From assembly GCF_002289455.1 (NCBI RefSeq), contig NZ_NTFS01000007.1, forward strand, positions 1 through 41,178: 41,178 bases of DNA, read 5' to 3'. The translations under genes and the position numbers were made by a program. Position 1 is the stretch's first letter; each line of letters starts with the position of its first letter. This document shows positions 8,019 through 16,537 of the stretch, one piece after another. The notes under the pieces were generated by a model that saw only the letters and a list, made by a program, of their open reading frames with translations, had not been told where the DNA came from and did not search any database. Source of the stretch: Brunnivagina elsteri CCALA 953 (GTDB lineage: Bacteria > Cyanobacteriota > Cyanobacteriia > Cyanobacteriales > Nostocaceae).

Positions 8019-10338
8019 TTATGAATTTAAAAATTGTATTGACTCGCAATTATTAACACTAATTACTTTTTCAAGTGCTTCTAACCAGTTTCGTCGAAGT
8101 TTGGAACTTCCTTCTAACTGTACAAATTCATTTTTCCAAATTTCCGAACGAAATTCTTCAAAGAAAATGTACCATTCACTTTTTGCCTTTTCTGCACGTA
8201 GTATCCTGTCAACAAATTCTTCAACTATTGCAAATGCAGCTTGACTTGGTTCACACATCAAATCTTCAAGTGCTGTTTCGCACCTATATAAAGCTTCTCC
8301 GTGGAGGGTTTTGAGATTGGTTAAAATTTCTTGAGCAGAAGGACTATTAGAAAGCTTTAGTAAAGTTTCATCTGGAGTTAATCCATCTAAATGTTTACGA
8401 ATGCGGTGTTGAACAAGTCCACGATAAGAAATATCAAATTCTGCGATAATTTGAAAACCATACTTAATTTCTTCAAGAGTATCGGGAATTAGGTTACTAA
8501 TCTGATTCCAAAATCTATCGCTGGATGTTTCTATTAACTCTCCCAAACGTCCTTGTTCAATTAATATGCTTACAATTTGTGATTTAACACGCAAGAGAGA
8601 TTTTTTTAATCCCTCATCCAATGATAAAAACTGTTTTGACAAATAAGTACGAACTTCGTTCAAATACTGGTAGTATGCGTTGGGGTATCCACCAACCTCA
8701 TTTCGCCGTTTCTCTATTTGCTCAATATCAGGAATACCTGTATTCTTTAGGCAAGCTTGAACAGCAGTATTCACTTCCTGTTTAAAATCTATATCTTGTT
8801 CGTTACGTTGCGATCGCAATTCGCTTAACTGGTTTTCTAAACCATTACTGAGATTTTCCCAAAGCTCATCAAATAGCTTTAAAAAAAGTGGAAACCACTT
8901 TTCTGAGTGCATTACTTTACCTAATGCATTTTGTGCTTTTGTTAAATCCGTACTTATTTGCTTTTGTAAATCTAACAAAACTTCTTGACATTCAAATGCA
9001 TGTTTTCTATCTAAATTCTCAATATTTTTTGCTAAATAATCGAGAATCAAATCAAACATCTGATTTGATTCTGAAGAATTAGAACAATCTACTACTTCAC
9101 ATTTAATAACTTTAATAGTACCTAAACTCGCTTGCATTTCCTGGCAAGCTTTTAAATTATCAATTCTCTGGCTATTATTTAAAATAATAAATGCCCGATT
9201 TGATAAATTATTTAATGCTTTTGCCGCAGTATCATATAGATTTGTATCTTCTGGCTTCCATTGATAGCGTTGGGGGTCTGGTCTACGAATAAATAATACA
9301 ATATCAACTTCTTTCCCTAAAGTATTCAGCATTAAATCTTCATCACCGAGTTTAGAATCTCCCAACCCAGGAATATCTACAAGTGCAATGTTACCAACAT
9401 CAGGATTTTTAAATTTACAAAACACTTTTACTTCTCTAACAGCAAGATGTTTAAAAGTTTTTAATTTACCTTGTGTATCACGACGTTGCATGACATATTC
9501 CGAAATTTGGTCGCAATGAATTGATATATTTCTAGGGTTTCCAGGTTTTAATAAATCTCGATATTGGCTTAAATTTACATAATAATCATCATGCAAATGA
9601 TTATACATTTGTTCATTACTTGCACCTCCCGTTTGGATTTGTGGAAATGATGAGGTAGCAAAATCATTTAAACTTAATGGCTTGTGAAGAAAACCTAATT
9701 TTTCATAATAAGGATAAATCACTTCTTCTAAAAATGAATCTTCTGAATGTAGAATAACCTCAGCAAAAGTTTCACCTGGATGGTTAAACCTCGTCTACTT
9801 TGAGAACTGTAGTTTTCCACAAAGACCTTGAGATTGCTACCCTGCGGGTAGCCACTTTGTGTCTACCTTACGTCGCAATGACGGATTTGAATCTTAAAAA
9901 AAACTCCGGGTTTCATCATGGACGAGGTTTAACTATTGTGCTACGAACTGCGGTACAAGCACTACCTTCTAACGCTGGTATCTCATTATCTGTCAGCCCA
10001 CTCAGACTCTTAAGTAAAGTGCTTTTACCTTGTCCCATCAAACCAACTACACCAATATTGAGAGTCTGACGAGAAAAACGCTCTCTCAAAACTGTTAATT
10101 TTTTCGACTCCTCAGTAATTTTGTACTGAAGTGTTGCTAAATCAATTTCTCGCAACCTTCCGACGGTTTCTGCATCATCTACTTGATTAATAATGCGATC
10201 GCGGTTTTCTTCAAGTGTTTTAAGTGCCGATTTCAGTGCTTGCAAGTTGCTTTCAACACCTGTGATTTTTTCTGCAAGTGGACGACGTTTTTCAATAATG
10301 CTGGTAATTTTTTCTGCACGACTTATGGCTGTATACAT
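8019..10338 (-). pseudogene. Dynamin-like GTPase gene, split by a miniature element
   Basis: Two reading pieces make one dynamin-family large GTPase. The 5' piece (10338 to about 9931) has an N-terminal helical region and the P-loop GLMGQGKS (residues 99-106), followed by the switch-I threonine region (SACTAVRSTIV). The 3' piece (9785 to 8019) continues with NHPGETFAEV, the G3 motif DIPGLGDS, a NNS G4-like segment and a long helical stalk. A 145-bp insertion (9786-9930) separates them and causes stops in both directions. Deleting it joins GTT to AAC in frame as STIVNHPGETF and predicts an intact 724-aa protein. Such proteins remodel or tether membranes. The 3' piece alone can start at GTG 9722 but would lack the P-loop. 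It is the first gene of the operon. Confidence 0.9.
9786..9930. mobile_element. 145-bp MITE inserted in the dynamin-like gene
   Basis: GTTAAACCTCGTC (9783-9795) and GACGAGGTTTAAC (9921-9933) are 13-bp inverted repeats that include the target. TTAA, or the TA within it, is present at both ends and only once in the reconstructed empty site GTTAAC, so the target duplication is TA (IS630/Tc1-like) or TTAA. The interior has no ORF, but it contains a perfect stem GCTACCC/GGGTAGC with a 3-base loop. The element must move with a transposase supplied in trans. Its 145-bp length changes the reading frame of the host gene. Confidence 0.88.
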
Positions 10339-10717
10339 AGGAAAATTAGTCTAGCTAGCGAAATTTATATTTGTTTGTTTTCAACAATTTGAAAACAAAA
10401 ACAACTCAGTAAAATTACTGTTAAATAATTCATCAAAATATGAATATTTACATTTCTCTTTATATATTTCCCAAAAATTGCGAGTAAATAACAGCAGAAG
10501 AAGAGATTAACCTAAAAATATAGAGGTGCATGATGTTACACGATTGAAGAACATACAGGTTTATGCTCTCCACTAGAATTTTGTCTTTTGCATTACATTC
10601 TTAGCGATATATAAAATTTTGCATTTTTACCCGTTAGATGCAGTGAATTTCCCTAAAAAAGGGAAAACTAAGATTACCCCCATTTGGGGTATCACTGTAT
10701 AAGTCATAACCAGGAAA
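10339..10717. other. Divergent intergenic region with two leader hairpins
   Basis: This 379-bp spacer lies between the divergent dynamin-like and secreted-protein genes. Close to the plus-strand gene it has two consecutive short hairpins: TTTCCCT/AGGGAAA with an A5 loop (10648-10666) and TACCCC/GGGGTA with a CATTT loop (10675-10691). Both would lie in the 5' leader of the downstream mRNA if transcription starts upstream of 10648. The rest is AT-rich without visible genes. Confidence 0.55.
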
Positions 10718-11302
10718 ATGCTAAAAAAATCTTTACTGTTGCTTTTACCTTTTGCTTTTCTCTTTTTCCCAAGCCAAGCTGACGCACTTCCAGGACAATC
10801 GACAGAGGAAGTGGGTTCTTGGATTAAAACCCATCCTACACTGAAACCGAACAGTGGGGAACGCTTCTACATTCAGAAAAGCGACACAGCAGCACAACGC
10901 TTCACTTTCCAAGCGTCGGTATTACCTCCCGGTGCTGTTGGGTTTACCAAAGACCGTAGTAATATACGTACTGAACGGTTGGCGATGTATGATTCGATTA
11001 ATGGGATGAGTTTTGACCGTTTGCAGGAATCACTACGAAGAATCTATAGTCTCGATGTATACCAAGACTTTCAGAATGCTCAGTTAATTTACGAGTATCC
11101 CAACCAAAGTGCAATTAATTCTGCGAGATTAGCGAAAACTCCTATCCGTGAAGCATTACGGGGACAGTTAAGATTAGGCGATCGCTATGGCTATTGGATG
11201 GAAGTTGCTAAGGGGAAAGGTGGTAAAGCTTATACAGGTCAAATGACCGTATTCCTGAAAAGCGATTTGAATAAATTAGAAGCGGAATTACGAAATAGGT
11301 AA
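10718..11302 (+). CDS. Secreted hypothetical protein
   Basis: This 194-aa protein begins with a clear Sec signal peptide: MLKKS, a leucine/phenylalanine-rich core and an Ala-x-Ala cleavage site after residue 23 (QADA). The mature part starts LPGQSTEEV and has no cysteines or recognisable enzyme motif. It seems to be a periplasmic or exported protein of a family known mainly from cyanobacteria, with unknown function. AGGA sits just upstream of the ATG, which fixes the start. It is convergent with a small conserved gene. Two hairpins in its leader may affect its expression. Confidence 0.8.
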   Translation: MLKKSLLLLLPFAFLFFPSQADALPGQSTEEVGSWIKTHPTLKPNSGERFYIQKSDTAAQRFTFQASVLPPGAVGFTKDRSNIRTERLAMYDSINGMSFDRLQESLRRIYSLDVYQDFQNAQLIYEYPNQSAINSARLAKTPIREALRGQLRLGDRYGYWMEVAKGKGGKAYTGQMTVFLKSDLNKLEAELRNR

Positions 11303-11372
11303 ATTTGAGGATTGGGGATTAGGTAATTTAAATTATAAATGTTTTTTTATACTATTCTCTATTCCCCATTCT

Positions 11373-11720
11373 CTAATTGACATTTTGCCAAACACCAGAA
11401 AAAATACTTTCACAGGCTGTCCCAATTCTTAATAAATCTTCCTTGAAAAGAGGGGGCCAGTCAATCCCATTTTTACGTCCGATTGTGAATAATTGCTGTG
11501 TCTTAATTGTTAGTAAGTATAAAGCATGAGCAAGTTGACGATCTATTGTGTTTGCTTCTTTTAGCCCTTCAAACACTACCTTTAGAGCAAGTAAAATCGA
11601 AGTTATTTGACCGGGTACGGCTGGTTTTCCCTGCTGCATTCGTAACAACAGAGTATCTGGGTGTTCTTCCGTTGCGATCGCTTGGTCTAAAAGTATTTTG
11701 CGTGCAGTATCGTAATTCAT
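11373..11720 (-). CDS. Small conserved cyanobacterial protein
   Basis: This 115-aa all-helical soluble protein contains the segments MQQGKPAVPGQITSILLALK and FTIGRKNGIDWPPLFKEDL. From memory, proteins of this kind occur widely in cyanobacteria and are sometimes labelled dethiobiotin synthetase in databases, but no nucleotide-binding motif is visible here and the length is half that of BioD, so I do not accept that label. It lies 5' to 3' after recQ on the same strand with a 64-bp gap. The function is unknown. Confidence 0.7.
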   Translation of the reverse strand: MNYDTARKILLDQAIATEEHPDTLLLRMQQGKPAVPGQITSILLALKVVFEGLKEANTIDRQLAHALYLLTIKTQQLFTIGRKNGIDWPPLFKEDLLRIGTACESIFSGVWQNVN

Positions 11721-11784
11721 CTTTCTAGATTACCAGGGAATGGGTAATTACTGTATATCTGGAGAGAGGCAATACATCGTGTCT

Positions 11785-13248
11785 CTAGGTTCGACAATTA
11801 TCACAATGTCCACAGTGCCAATTATCAGCATTTTGACTAAAGCCAAACCCGTTTAACAGAAACTGCCAGCGACATTGTTTGGTATACAAATATTGGTGCA
11901 TTTGCTTGGTTGCGTTTAATTGGGGGTTAGATTGCGATCGCGCTTTAGAGGAGTATGGTGTATTTGGATGAATTATATAATTAAATGGGTCTAACCATTT
12001 TAATTGATTGTTGCTATGGAGCAGTGACAGAGCTATTGTGCTGTGGGGAAATTTTTGTGCGATCGCATCTATTTGCCCTCGTTTGGGTAGTTTTTTCACA
12101 AGTTGCTGTGCAGTTTGTTGCTGTTCACGAATTTTATTCTCAAAAAACTGCTGTCTTTGCTTGTCTTCGTTATCTAACCATCCTGTGGGTTCACTAACTA
12201 AAGTAAGTGCATCGCTGGGTTCTCCATCCCTTCCCGCACGTCCAATTTCTTGCACATATTCGGATAATAATAATGGTGCATGAAAATGAACTACCCAACG
12301 GACATTTGATTTGTTTATTCCCATCCCAAATGCACTTGTACAAACCACAAATTGAATTTTGTCATTTATCCAACTTGTTTCAATTTCACGCCGTTCTTCT
12401 CCACCTAATCCGGCATGGTATGCTGCGGTTTTATAGCCTAATTCTTCTAACCATACAGCTAAATCTTCGCTATCACGACGGGTACGAACATAAACTAAAC
12501 CTGCTTGCTGAGGTCGATTTTTTATAAACTTTAATAATTGATTTTTTCGACTATTTGGTGTCCAAGCAATGCGAACACTGGGATTGAGATTTGAACGGTA
12601 GGGATTGAGGCAAAAAGTTTCTGGTTGTTGTAATTCTAAGACTTTTTGAATTGTTTTTTGAGCGTCAGGGTTAGCAGTGGCAGTAAATGCGGCGATACTG
12701 ATTTTTGTACCTATTGGTTTTGTCTTTAATAATGTCCTTCTCACTGCTCCCAATCTTCGATATGCAGGACGAAATGTATCACCCCATTGGACGAGACAAT
12801 GGGCTTCATCTAGTATAATTGCTGTGATATTTAGTTCTGGTTTGCAAAGTCTTTCCCATACGGGAGGACTTAATAAAGTTTCTGGGGAAAGATACAATAA
12901 GCGTAATTGCTGATTTTCTAGTAATTGTAATGTTTGTCTTCTTTGAAGTGATGACAATTCGCTGTGTAATAATGCCGCAGGTAATTTTTTTTCGCGCAAT
13001 TCTTGGACTTGATTTTCCATTAAAGCGACTAATGGAGAAATTACCAGCGTTAACCCTGTTTGAAGTAACGCTGGTAGTTGAAAACAAATCGATTTTCCCC
13101 CACCAGTTGGCATTACAATCAATGCATCTTTTCGTGCTAGTAAAGTATGAATTATTTCACTTTGTGGGAAGCGAAAATCTTCATAACCCCAGATATTTTG
13201 AAATGTGGCACGGACTTCATGCCAAGATGGAGAGGATAATCGATTCAT
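11785..13248 (-). CDS. recQ: RecQ-type ATP-dependent DNA helicase
   Basis: This 3'-5' superfamily-2 DNA helicase (487 aa) acts in recombination and fork repair. Walker A is TGGGKS (residues 48-53), the DEAH box is at 147-150 (DEAHCLVQWGDTFRPAYRRL), and motif VI reads QEIGRAGRDG. The C-terminal zinc module is present: CRWQFLLNGFG is followed by CGHCDNC at the very end. The protein stops right after the zinc site, so the winged-helix and HRDC domains of E. coli RecQ (610 aa) are absent. Short forms like this are common in cyanobacteria, so I do not read it as a truncation. A second RecQ-like helicase (dpdF) lies elsewhere in the window. Confidence 0.9.
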   Translation of the reverse strand: MNRLSSPSWHEVRATFQNIWGYEDFRFPQSEIIHTLLARKDALIVMPTGGGKSICFQLPALLQTGLTLVISPLVALMENQVQELREKKLPAALLHSELSSLQRRQTLQLLENQQLRLLYLSPETLLSPPVWERLCKPELNITAIILDEAHCLVQWGDTFRPAYRRLGAVRRTLLKTKPIGTKISIAAFTATANPDAQKTIQKVLELQQPETFCLNPYRSNLNPSVRIAWTPNSRKNQLLKFIKNRPQQAGLVYVRTRRDSEDLAVWLEELGYKTAAYHAGLGGEERREIETSWINDKIQFVVCTSAFGMGINKSNVRWVVHFHAPLLLSEYVQEIGRAGRDGEPSDALTLVSEPTGWLDNEDKQRQQFFENKIREQQQTAQQLVKKLPKRGQIDAIAQKFPHSTIALSLLHSNNQLKWLDPFNYIIHPNTPYSSKARSQSNPQLNATKQMHQYLYTKQCRWQFLLNGFGFSQNADNWHCGHCDNCRT

Positions 13249-14070
13249 TTTGGTAGATGCTCCCTTCTCCTTGCACGGATTAGTTTGACTTGAGTATTAA
13301 TATAACTGTTTACATTTGTTAAATGCTTCAGTAAATTTATTGGTTCTGTTCCTGTTTCAAGTGAATTTCGGCAATTACCAATGTGCCTGGATACCCGTAG
13401 AAATATCGTTTGATTCGTAAAGTATGTTCTTTGTTACTTCACATACAGCTTTATAATTAGCTTTTTTTTAATTTTTTAAATCTATTCCTAAGTGTAATCT
13501 CAAATTATTTATGTGTAAGCAGAGAAAATACAAAAAATTCCAGATAAAAAAAGTGATTGTGATATGCCGAAGAAACCGGGTTTCTCTTGAACTCAGTACA
13601 ACTATCTTTGCTACAACACCAATCAAAAATCAGGTTTCTACCTTTACCTAATACTTGATGAAGCGATCGCATTCACCGTAATCTTTACCCAGCCTAAATT
13701 TCGGGCGTTTTTGTCAGGTAAGATTTTGAAATAGTGCGAAACGCACAAATCTAGGTTTTATAAGGCTTTGAGAAACGTGGTGAGAAATCCGGCATTTGCG
13801 GTTTTTGAGTTGGGGGAGAAATCGGGTTTCTGAGAAAATCATACTAAATGGAGATTTTTCGTGGGGGAAAAACCCGACTTCTTGAGATATGGTTTATTCA
13901 ATCATTATCTCTGGAAACCAGGTTTCTGCCATCATAATCATGCTTGATGAAGTCAGGTTATCCAGGTTTTCGCGTCGGAGGAGAAATTGGGTTTCTGGGT
14001 TTATTCCAACGATTAGAGATTTCCCGTGAGGGAGAAACCCAATTTCTTGAGTTTTTTTGATTGCGATATT
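13249..14070. repeat. 822-bp spacer filled with GGGTTTCT palindromes
   Basis: This gene-free region between recQ and dprA contains at least four occurrences of one palindromic family: AGAAACCGGGTTTCT at 13571-13585, AGAAATCGGGTTTCT near 13817-13831 paired with AAACCCGACTTCT near 13871, GGAAACCAGGTTTCT near 13911, and the large unit at 13982-14068. HIP1 octamers also occur. I see no promoter or RNA gene with confidence. Confidence 0.7.
13982..14068. repeat. Interspersed repeat, copy B, with 15-bp inverted arms
   Basis: AGAAATTGGGTTTCT (13982-13996) and AGAAACCCAATTTCT (14033-14047) are perfect inverted repeats 36 bp apart. Positions 13991-14068 match copy A at 3217-3294 in 66 of 78 positions without gaps. 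It ends 3 bp before the stop codon of dprA, so the dprA transcript would carry this hairpin at its 3' end. Confidence 0.8.
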
Positions 14071-15207
14071 TTAAATACGCTGATATCGCATTCCTGGTTG
14101 TTGCGAGACTAATCCCATCAGTTCTAGTTGTAATAATGCACTGGAAACTAATCCTGGTTGCATTTCTGTTTGGAGAACGATCGCATCCAAAGACAATAGT
14201 TCCGATGAAAGTATTTTGATAACTTTTTCCAGTTCTGGAGCTAAATCTGTGGGGATTTGTTGATGTGTTGGTTCTATTTCAGGTGCTACAAAATCCAACT
14301 GAGGAATTGCACCTAGCATCTTTAATAATTCATCAAGTTCTTTGAGAATTGGTATTGCACCTTGGGTAATTAGCTTTAAACAACCTTGCGATCGCACATC
14401 ATCTATTCTCGCAGGTAATGTATAAACATCACGTCCAAATTCGTTGGCAAAGTCTGCTGTAATTAATGCACCGGATTTTGCAGGTGCTTCCATGACTAAT
14501 ACCGCTCGACACAAACCTGCAATAATCCGATTGCGACGGGGAAAATGGGTGCGATCTGGTGGTGTTTTGCTGGAATATTCGCTAACTACTAACCCTTGCG
14601 TGAGAATTTCTTGGTACAGCTTTTGATTTTTGGCTGGGTAAATCACATCAACTCCCGTTCCCAAAGCTGCAATGGTACGTCCACCAGCTTTTAGGGTTGC
14701 TGCGTGACTTTCAGTGTCGATTCCTTCTGCTAAACCGGAAACAACCGTAAACCCATTTTTCGCCAACACCGTACTAATTTGTCTCGTCCATTTAATTCCG
14801 TATTCGCTGGGTTGACGGGTTCCCACAATCCCCACAAGGGGTGTTTGTCCAAAGTTTTCTTGCAGATCCACTTCACCACGATAATACAAAACCGTGGGAG
14901 GACTGGCTGTTTCTAATAGTAAACGCGGGTATTCCTTATCTGCGGGAGTCCAAAAATTTGGGTTTTGAATGAGGTGCTGTGACAGGAATTGTTCTGGATG
15001 AATATGATTTTTCTGGAAATTAATTCGTTGGGTTGCTACTTTTTGAATAGTTTGGAAACCAAAACCCTCAACCGCTCCAAACTGCTGATAATTGGCTTCC
15101 CACGCAGTTTGCAACGAACCAAAATGTTGATGTAACCGTTGCAGCAATACTGGACCAATCCCCGATATCTGTGACCATGCTAACCAGTATGCACGTTCCT
15201 CTGACAA
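14071..15207 (-). CDS. dprA: DNA-processing protein DprA
   Basis: DprA binds incoming single-stranded DNA and loads RecA during natural transformation. The 378-aa protein has the expected layout: an N-terminal helix-hairpin-helix region (ISGIGPVLLQRLHQHFG), a Rossmann-like core with GTRQPSEYG, SGLAEGIDTESHAATL, ALGTGVDVIYPAKN and FPRRNRIIAGL, and a C-terminal winged-helix part (about residues 310-378) ending in QLELMGLVSQQPGMRY. The start is TTG: GGATGGGG lies just upstream, and a stop codon closes the frame further up. It stands alone between the repeat-rich spacer and parB. Its presence suggests competence is possible, as in many cyanobacteria. Confidence 0.93.
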   Translation of the reverse strand: MSEERAYWLAWSQISGIGPVLLQRLHQHFGSLQTAWEANYQQFGAVEGFGFQTIQKVATQRINFQKNHIHPEQFLSQHLIQNPNFWTPADKEYPRLLLETASPPTVLYYRGEVDLQENFGQTPLVGIVGTRQPSEYGIKWTRQISTVLAKNGFTVVSGLAEGIDTESHAATLKAGGRTIAALGTGVDVIYPAKNQKLYQEILTQGLVVSEYSSKTPPDRTHFPRRNRIIAGLCRAVLVMEAPAKSGALITADFANEFGRDVYTLPARIDDVRSQGCLKLITQGAIPILKELDELLKMLGAIPQLDFVAPEIEPTHQQIPTDLAPELEKVIKILSSELLSLDAIVLQTEMQPGLVSSALLQLELMGLVSQQPGMRYQRI

Positions 15208-15310
15208 TTCCCCATCCTCATTTCATTATCTTTATTGTTCCCAAATTGGGATGGGAAATTGGGAATTTAAGCAAACAACCAATCAATTCGGGCAAATAAC
15301 CCATAAATTT

Positions 15311-15330
15311 GGGCAAACAACCGTTTGCCC
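15311..15330. repeat. Interspersed hairpin GGGCAAAC/GTTTGCCC
   Basis: A perfect 8-bp stem with an AACC loop is followed by CTAC, as in the palindrome at 3077. It lies in the 163-bp spacer between the 3' end of parB and the 5' end of dprA. Confidence 0.6.
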
Positions 15331-15370
15331 CTACGGTATTCTCCAACAGAAACTTGAAAAGCAGATAATT

Positions 15371-16537
15371 TTAATGTATAAATTTCTCAATATCTGCCAA
15401 CTTTGTAGTTAATAATTCCTTTAATTGCGCCAATTGTTCATTACTAGCTTCAGCTAAAGATGCATCACTTAAAGTACTAATTTTTGCGATCGCGAATTTA
15501 ATTTCCTTAGATTCTGTTTTTGTCTCAGTTAAATACTTTGCCTTAATTTGATTGATCAGAGCGCGGGTTTCGGGTACGGTTAAATTATTCTTCAATACTT
15601 CATCGGTTGCTTTAATCCGCTCTTGTGCCGCAACTTTATCTTCTATACCCAAAACTTTGGCGGATAAAACAGATAGTGCCAGTGCGTGCGCTCCTTTTAA
15701 AGTGTGATATTCCCGTAAGGAGTGATTACTATTTAACTCCTCTGGGCAGGCTAACCCAATGCGAATTGCATCCTTTAAATCCTGGGGTAAAAACAACATT
15801 GGCATCAAGTTAGCCTTTACTGAAGCCGGATTTAAACCCAATTCCAACAAAGTCAAAAGTATATCTTGTTCATTATTTGTAACAGAGAATGCTTCTAATC
15901 CGTTTTTTTGTTCTTCAGCACTCACAGTTACTAGTTTAGTTAATTCCTTTATTTTACCATCGCGTTCAATACGTTTTAATACCGTCGCTAAGATTGTAGA
16001 AATTTCCTCTACCTCAAATCCGGTGATTTTAGTAATCTCCTTAATAATAGCTTCAGCTTTATCGAGGGGGTTTAAATCTTCAAACCCCAAGAAAGTTAAT
16101 AGGGATGACTGGTCTAAATCTTGGGGGGCAGGGACAACAACTGCACGGAGCTTCTCCCAACCTAAAACCTTGGCACCTTCCCAACGTAATTGACCATCAA
16201 GTAGGGTGTAGCGACCATTCTCTTGCTGTACTAAAATAACTGGTGCAATCTGCCCATATTTTTTGAGACTTCTGGCTTTGGCTTGAATCGAGGCATTTGT
16301 GATGGTCTGACGTGGTTGGTTAGGGTTAGGATCAATTAATACAACATCAATTTCCACTTCCCCCGATGTAGCTTCAAGTTGCGATCGCAGTTTCTCGATT
16401 TCTGCTTCGAGTTCGGGTGCAGATGCGGAGCGTAATTGCTCGATTTCTATCTGAAGTTCGGAAATTTTCTTTTCTTGGTCGCTTTTTTGTACTGCACCTT
16501 TAAACTTTGTCGAAATTGTCGGTAATGCTTTTGCCAT
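15371..16537 (-). CDS. parB: ParB-like partition protein
   Basis: This 388-aa protein starts immediately after the parA stop codon (TAGATG), so the two are translated together. After an N-terminal coiled coil (residues about 20-58) comes a ParB N-terminal domain: VVLIDPNPNQPRQTI, YGQIAPVILVQQENGRYTL and LLDGQLRWEGAKVLGWEKL. The rest is mostly helical and should include a DNA-binding region, but I see no clear consensus helix-turn-helix. The usual GERR box of CTP-binding ParB is replaced by GQLRWEGAK, which places it in a divergent, plasmid-like group. It probably binds a centromere-like site for ParA-driven segregation. It is not DpdB, because the partner is a ParA ATPase. Confidence 0.8.
   Translation of the reverse strand: MAKALPTISTKFKGAVQKSDQEKKISELQIEIEQLRSASAPELEAEIEKLRSQLEATSGEVEIDVVLIDPNPNQPRQTITNASIQAKARSLKKYGQIAPVILVQQENGRYTLLDGQLRWEGAKVLGWEKLRAVVVPAPQDLDQSSLLTFLGFEDLNPLDKAEAIIKEITKITGFEVEEISTILATVLKRIERDGKIKELTKLVTVSAEEQKNGLEAFSVTNNEQDILLTLLELGLNPASVKANLMPMLFLPQDLKDAIRIGLACPEELNSNHSLREYHTLKGAHALALSVLSAKVLGIEDKVAAQERIKATDEVLKNNLTVPETRALINQIKAKYLTETKTESKEIKFAIAKISTLSDASLAEASNEQLAQLKELLTTKLADIEKFIH

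Noticed and set aside
11373-11720. Dethiobiotin synthetase
   Set aside because: No P-loop or BioD motifs, and only half the length. The label seems to be a propagated misannotation.
11785-13248. RecQ as a truncated pseudogene
   Set aside because: It stops right after a complete zinc site, and short RecQ proteins of about 480 aa are normal in cyanobacteria.
13250-13265. GTAGATGCTCCC beside the recQ start as a second end of the 6124-6225 MITE
   Set aside because: Only about 11 bases match, with no paired end or target duplication, so chance or an old remnant cannot be separated.
15371-16537. ParB-like protein considered as DpdB, the missing modification partner of the Dpd operon
   Set aside because: It is directly fused in translation to a ParA ATPase gene and has the DGQLRWEG partition-type motif, so it is a partition protein. 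No TGT-like gene is adjacent.
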